From NCBI GenBank assembly GCA_016745215.1, contig CP050890.1, forward strand, positions 2,790,001-2,854,000: a stretch of DNA of 64,000 nt, given 5' to 3'. Below the pieces are notes generated by a model that searched no databases, had not been told where the DNA came from, and saw nothing but the letters and a program-made list of their open reading frames with translations. Numbering within the stretch: the stretch's first letter is position 1; each line of letters begins with the position of its first letter. The position numbers and the translations under genes are program-made. Of this stretch, positions 62,735 to 64,000 are shown in pieces. Origin of the DNA: Thiohalocapsa sp. PB-PSB1. GTDB lineage: Bacteria > Pseudomonadota > Gammaproteobacteria > Chromatiales > Chromatiaceae.

Positions 62735-64000
62735 ATGAAGCGACAATTCTCATGATGGCCAAGCCGGCCGAACGGCTGGTTCGTATTGCGGCTGCTGGGT
62801 TGGCTCGCCCTGCTGCTGGGCTCGCTGGTGTTTGCTGGGTACGACATCCATGTCCGCTTCGGCAAGGGCTATCTGGACACCTATCTGGTCGGTCTGACCT
62901 TGGCCTGCACCTTTTTTGCCTTTGTCCTGGCCTTGGTCGGCTGGTTGCAGCAGCGCCATGACCCGCCGCTGAAGAACGTCGCCGCCGATGAAGTGCTGGC
63001 TGGCTATCGCGAGCGGCTGCACCGCCAGGCCCAGACGTTGCCCATCGACGCCATTTTCGACCCCGAGGACGCCCCGGAAGGCTGCGACGCAGTGCGCCTG
63101 ATGGACATCTATGTGCCGATGGATCTGGTGGAGCGTGCCGCCACCGAGATCAACGAACGGCGCTTTCGCGAATGGAGCCTGCTGCGCGAGGCCAAGGCGC
63201 GCCCGGTGCGCGAACAGTTGGCGCAGGCGATCGCCCAGGCCCGCGGCGGTGTCCGGGCGGTGCTGGTGGCGGATGCCGGTATGGGCAAGTCGTCGGTGGT
63301 CGGCGATCTGATCCACTGCTGCCTGGAGCCCGAGCGCGCCGAAGCGCAGGCCGCGACCTTTCGCGGCCGCGCATTGCTGCGGCTCGACCTGCGCCGACTG
63401 GCTTCCGCCGCCGCCGACCCGGGGTTCGGCCGCCGCGGCAGCGCACCGTTCTGGGACGCGGTGATTGCCGAGTTGGGCGACGAGCTGGGTGGCAACAACG
63501 GCGGCCGGGCCGATAGCGAGGCCGCCGTCCGCCAGCTGTGCGGGGCTTTGCAGAACCATGGCTTGGTCCTACTCGACGGCCTGGACGAGGTGCTCGACCC
63601 GGAGCCGCGCCGGCGGGTCGCCGACCTGGTGCAACAGCTGGGTCGCGAGCTTGGACCCGGCTGCGCAATATTGGTTACGGCTCGGCCCTATGTCTATCCG
63701 GAAGCGGCCCTGAGAGACTTTCGGGTCTGGCAATTGCAGCCGCTGAGTGTCGACCGGCCGGGGCAGGGCAGCCAGGCCGAAGCCTTGGTGGTCAACTGGC
63801 ATCGGGCGCTGGCGCCGCGTGCCGATCCCGGGGAGCTGGTCGAATCCTTGCTGACCGAGCCCGAGCGCGCGGTGCTCGCGGCACGACCCTTGCTGCTGAC
63901 CTTGCTGGTGGCCTTGGCCCTGGCGCGGCGCACCGACGGCGCCCGGCCATTGCCGCGTCGGCGCGACCAATTGATGGAGCAGGCCACCGAATTGTTCGTC
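62735..64000 (+). pseudogene. DGR target 3: partial NACHT-FGE gene with early stop, running off the window
   Basis: ATG 62735 aligns gaplessly to target 2 (offset 5859 bp) over the remaining 1266 bases with few differences. TGG codon 7 of target 2 is TGA here (TTCTCATGATGGCC), so the membrane-anchored start is terminated. Beyond it the frame stays open through Walker A (ADAGMGKSS) and Walker B to the window edge. An internal start such as the ATG at about 63102 could still yield a soluble product. Whether it keeps an FGE domain and a VR lies beyond the window. Confidence 0.78.

Overview
The window looks like chromosome from a high-GC gammaproteobacterium, most plausibly a purple sulfur bacterium (Chromatiales). 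This is inferred from several things: multihaem cytochromes, a YqiJ/YqiK/PspA module, a seven-function Mrp antiporter, arsenosugar genes, and above all the abundance of RAYT/REP elements, small inverted-repeat elements and a NACHT-FGE diversity-generating retroelement (DGR). No 16S rRNA is present, so the assignment is an inference.

Layout. 1-7.2 kb: end of PEP carboxylase, a membrane protein, phosphatidylserine synthase, and a heptahaem cytochrome / cytochrome b561 / octahaem cytochrome set that has been split by a degraded four-helix-bundle repeat. 7.3-9.6 kb: two dead REP-type transposase elements with shared inverted ends, flanking a PemK/MazF-type toxin-antitoxin pair; the second element truncates a membrane protein gene. 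10.3-14.6 kb: a large secreted protein ending in a dockerin, directly followed by a cohesin-like PEP-CTERM-type protein. 14.6-17.8 kb: low-GC or scrambled accessory DNA (ISL3 fragment, attC-like junction, small AT-rich gene, lipase-like secreted hydrolase). 18-21.3 kb: pspA-yqiJ-yqiK membrane-stress operon on the minus strand. 21.5-25.7 kb: repeats around katG. 25.7-33.6 kb: acetate transporter, Cache-domain secreted protein, a second degraded four-helix-bundle repeat, and the mrpA(B)CDEFG operon. 34-37.5 kb: a giant beta-helix surface protein. 38.4-47 kb: Na/Pi transporter, a secreted protein frameshifted in a G tract, tRNA-Ala(CGC), arsenosugar radical-SAM and glycosyltransferase genes, ypjD/ccsA, ffh and ureD. 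47-49.3 kb: a frameshifted RAYT inside arrays of REP palindromes, and a collapsed WD40-TPR gene.

50.3-64 kb is the standout. It is a DGR made of: target 1 (membrane NACHT NTPase plus FGE/C-type-lectin domain, with variable repeat VR1), a DGR reverse transcriptase split in its active-site region by an IS4-family element with an intact 7-bp target duplication, an Avd-type accessory gene, the template repeat TR, and target 2 (different NACHT half, near-identical FGE half, VR2). After these come a truncated duplicate of the RT start, a Uma2-family gene, and further partial copies of Uma2 and NACHT genes reaching the window edge. All 20 TR-to-VR differences in the aligned core (10 in each VR) fall on template adenines, which is the hallmark of DGR mutagenesis. 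The genes together suggest a surface or inner-membrane sensor family whose ligand-binding tip was diversified by mutagenic retrohoming. The system now appears locally silenced by the insertion, while its targets continue to be duplicated and decayed.
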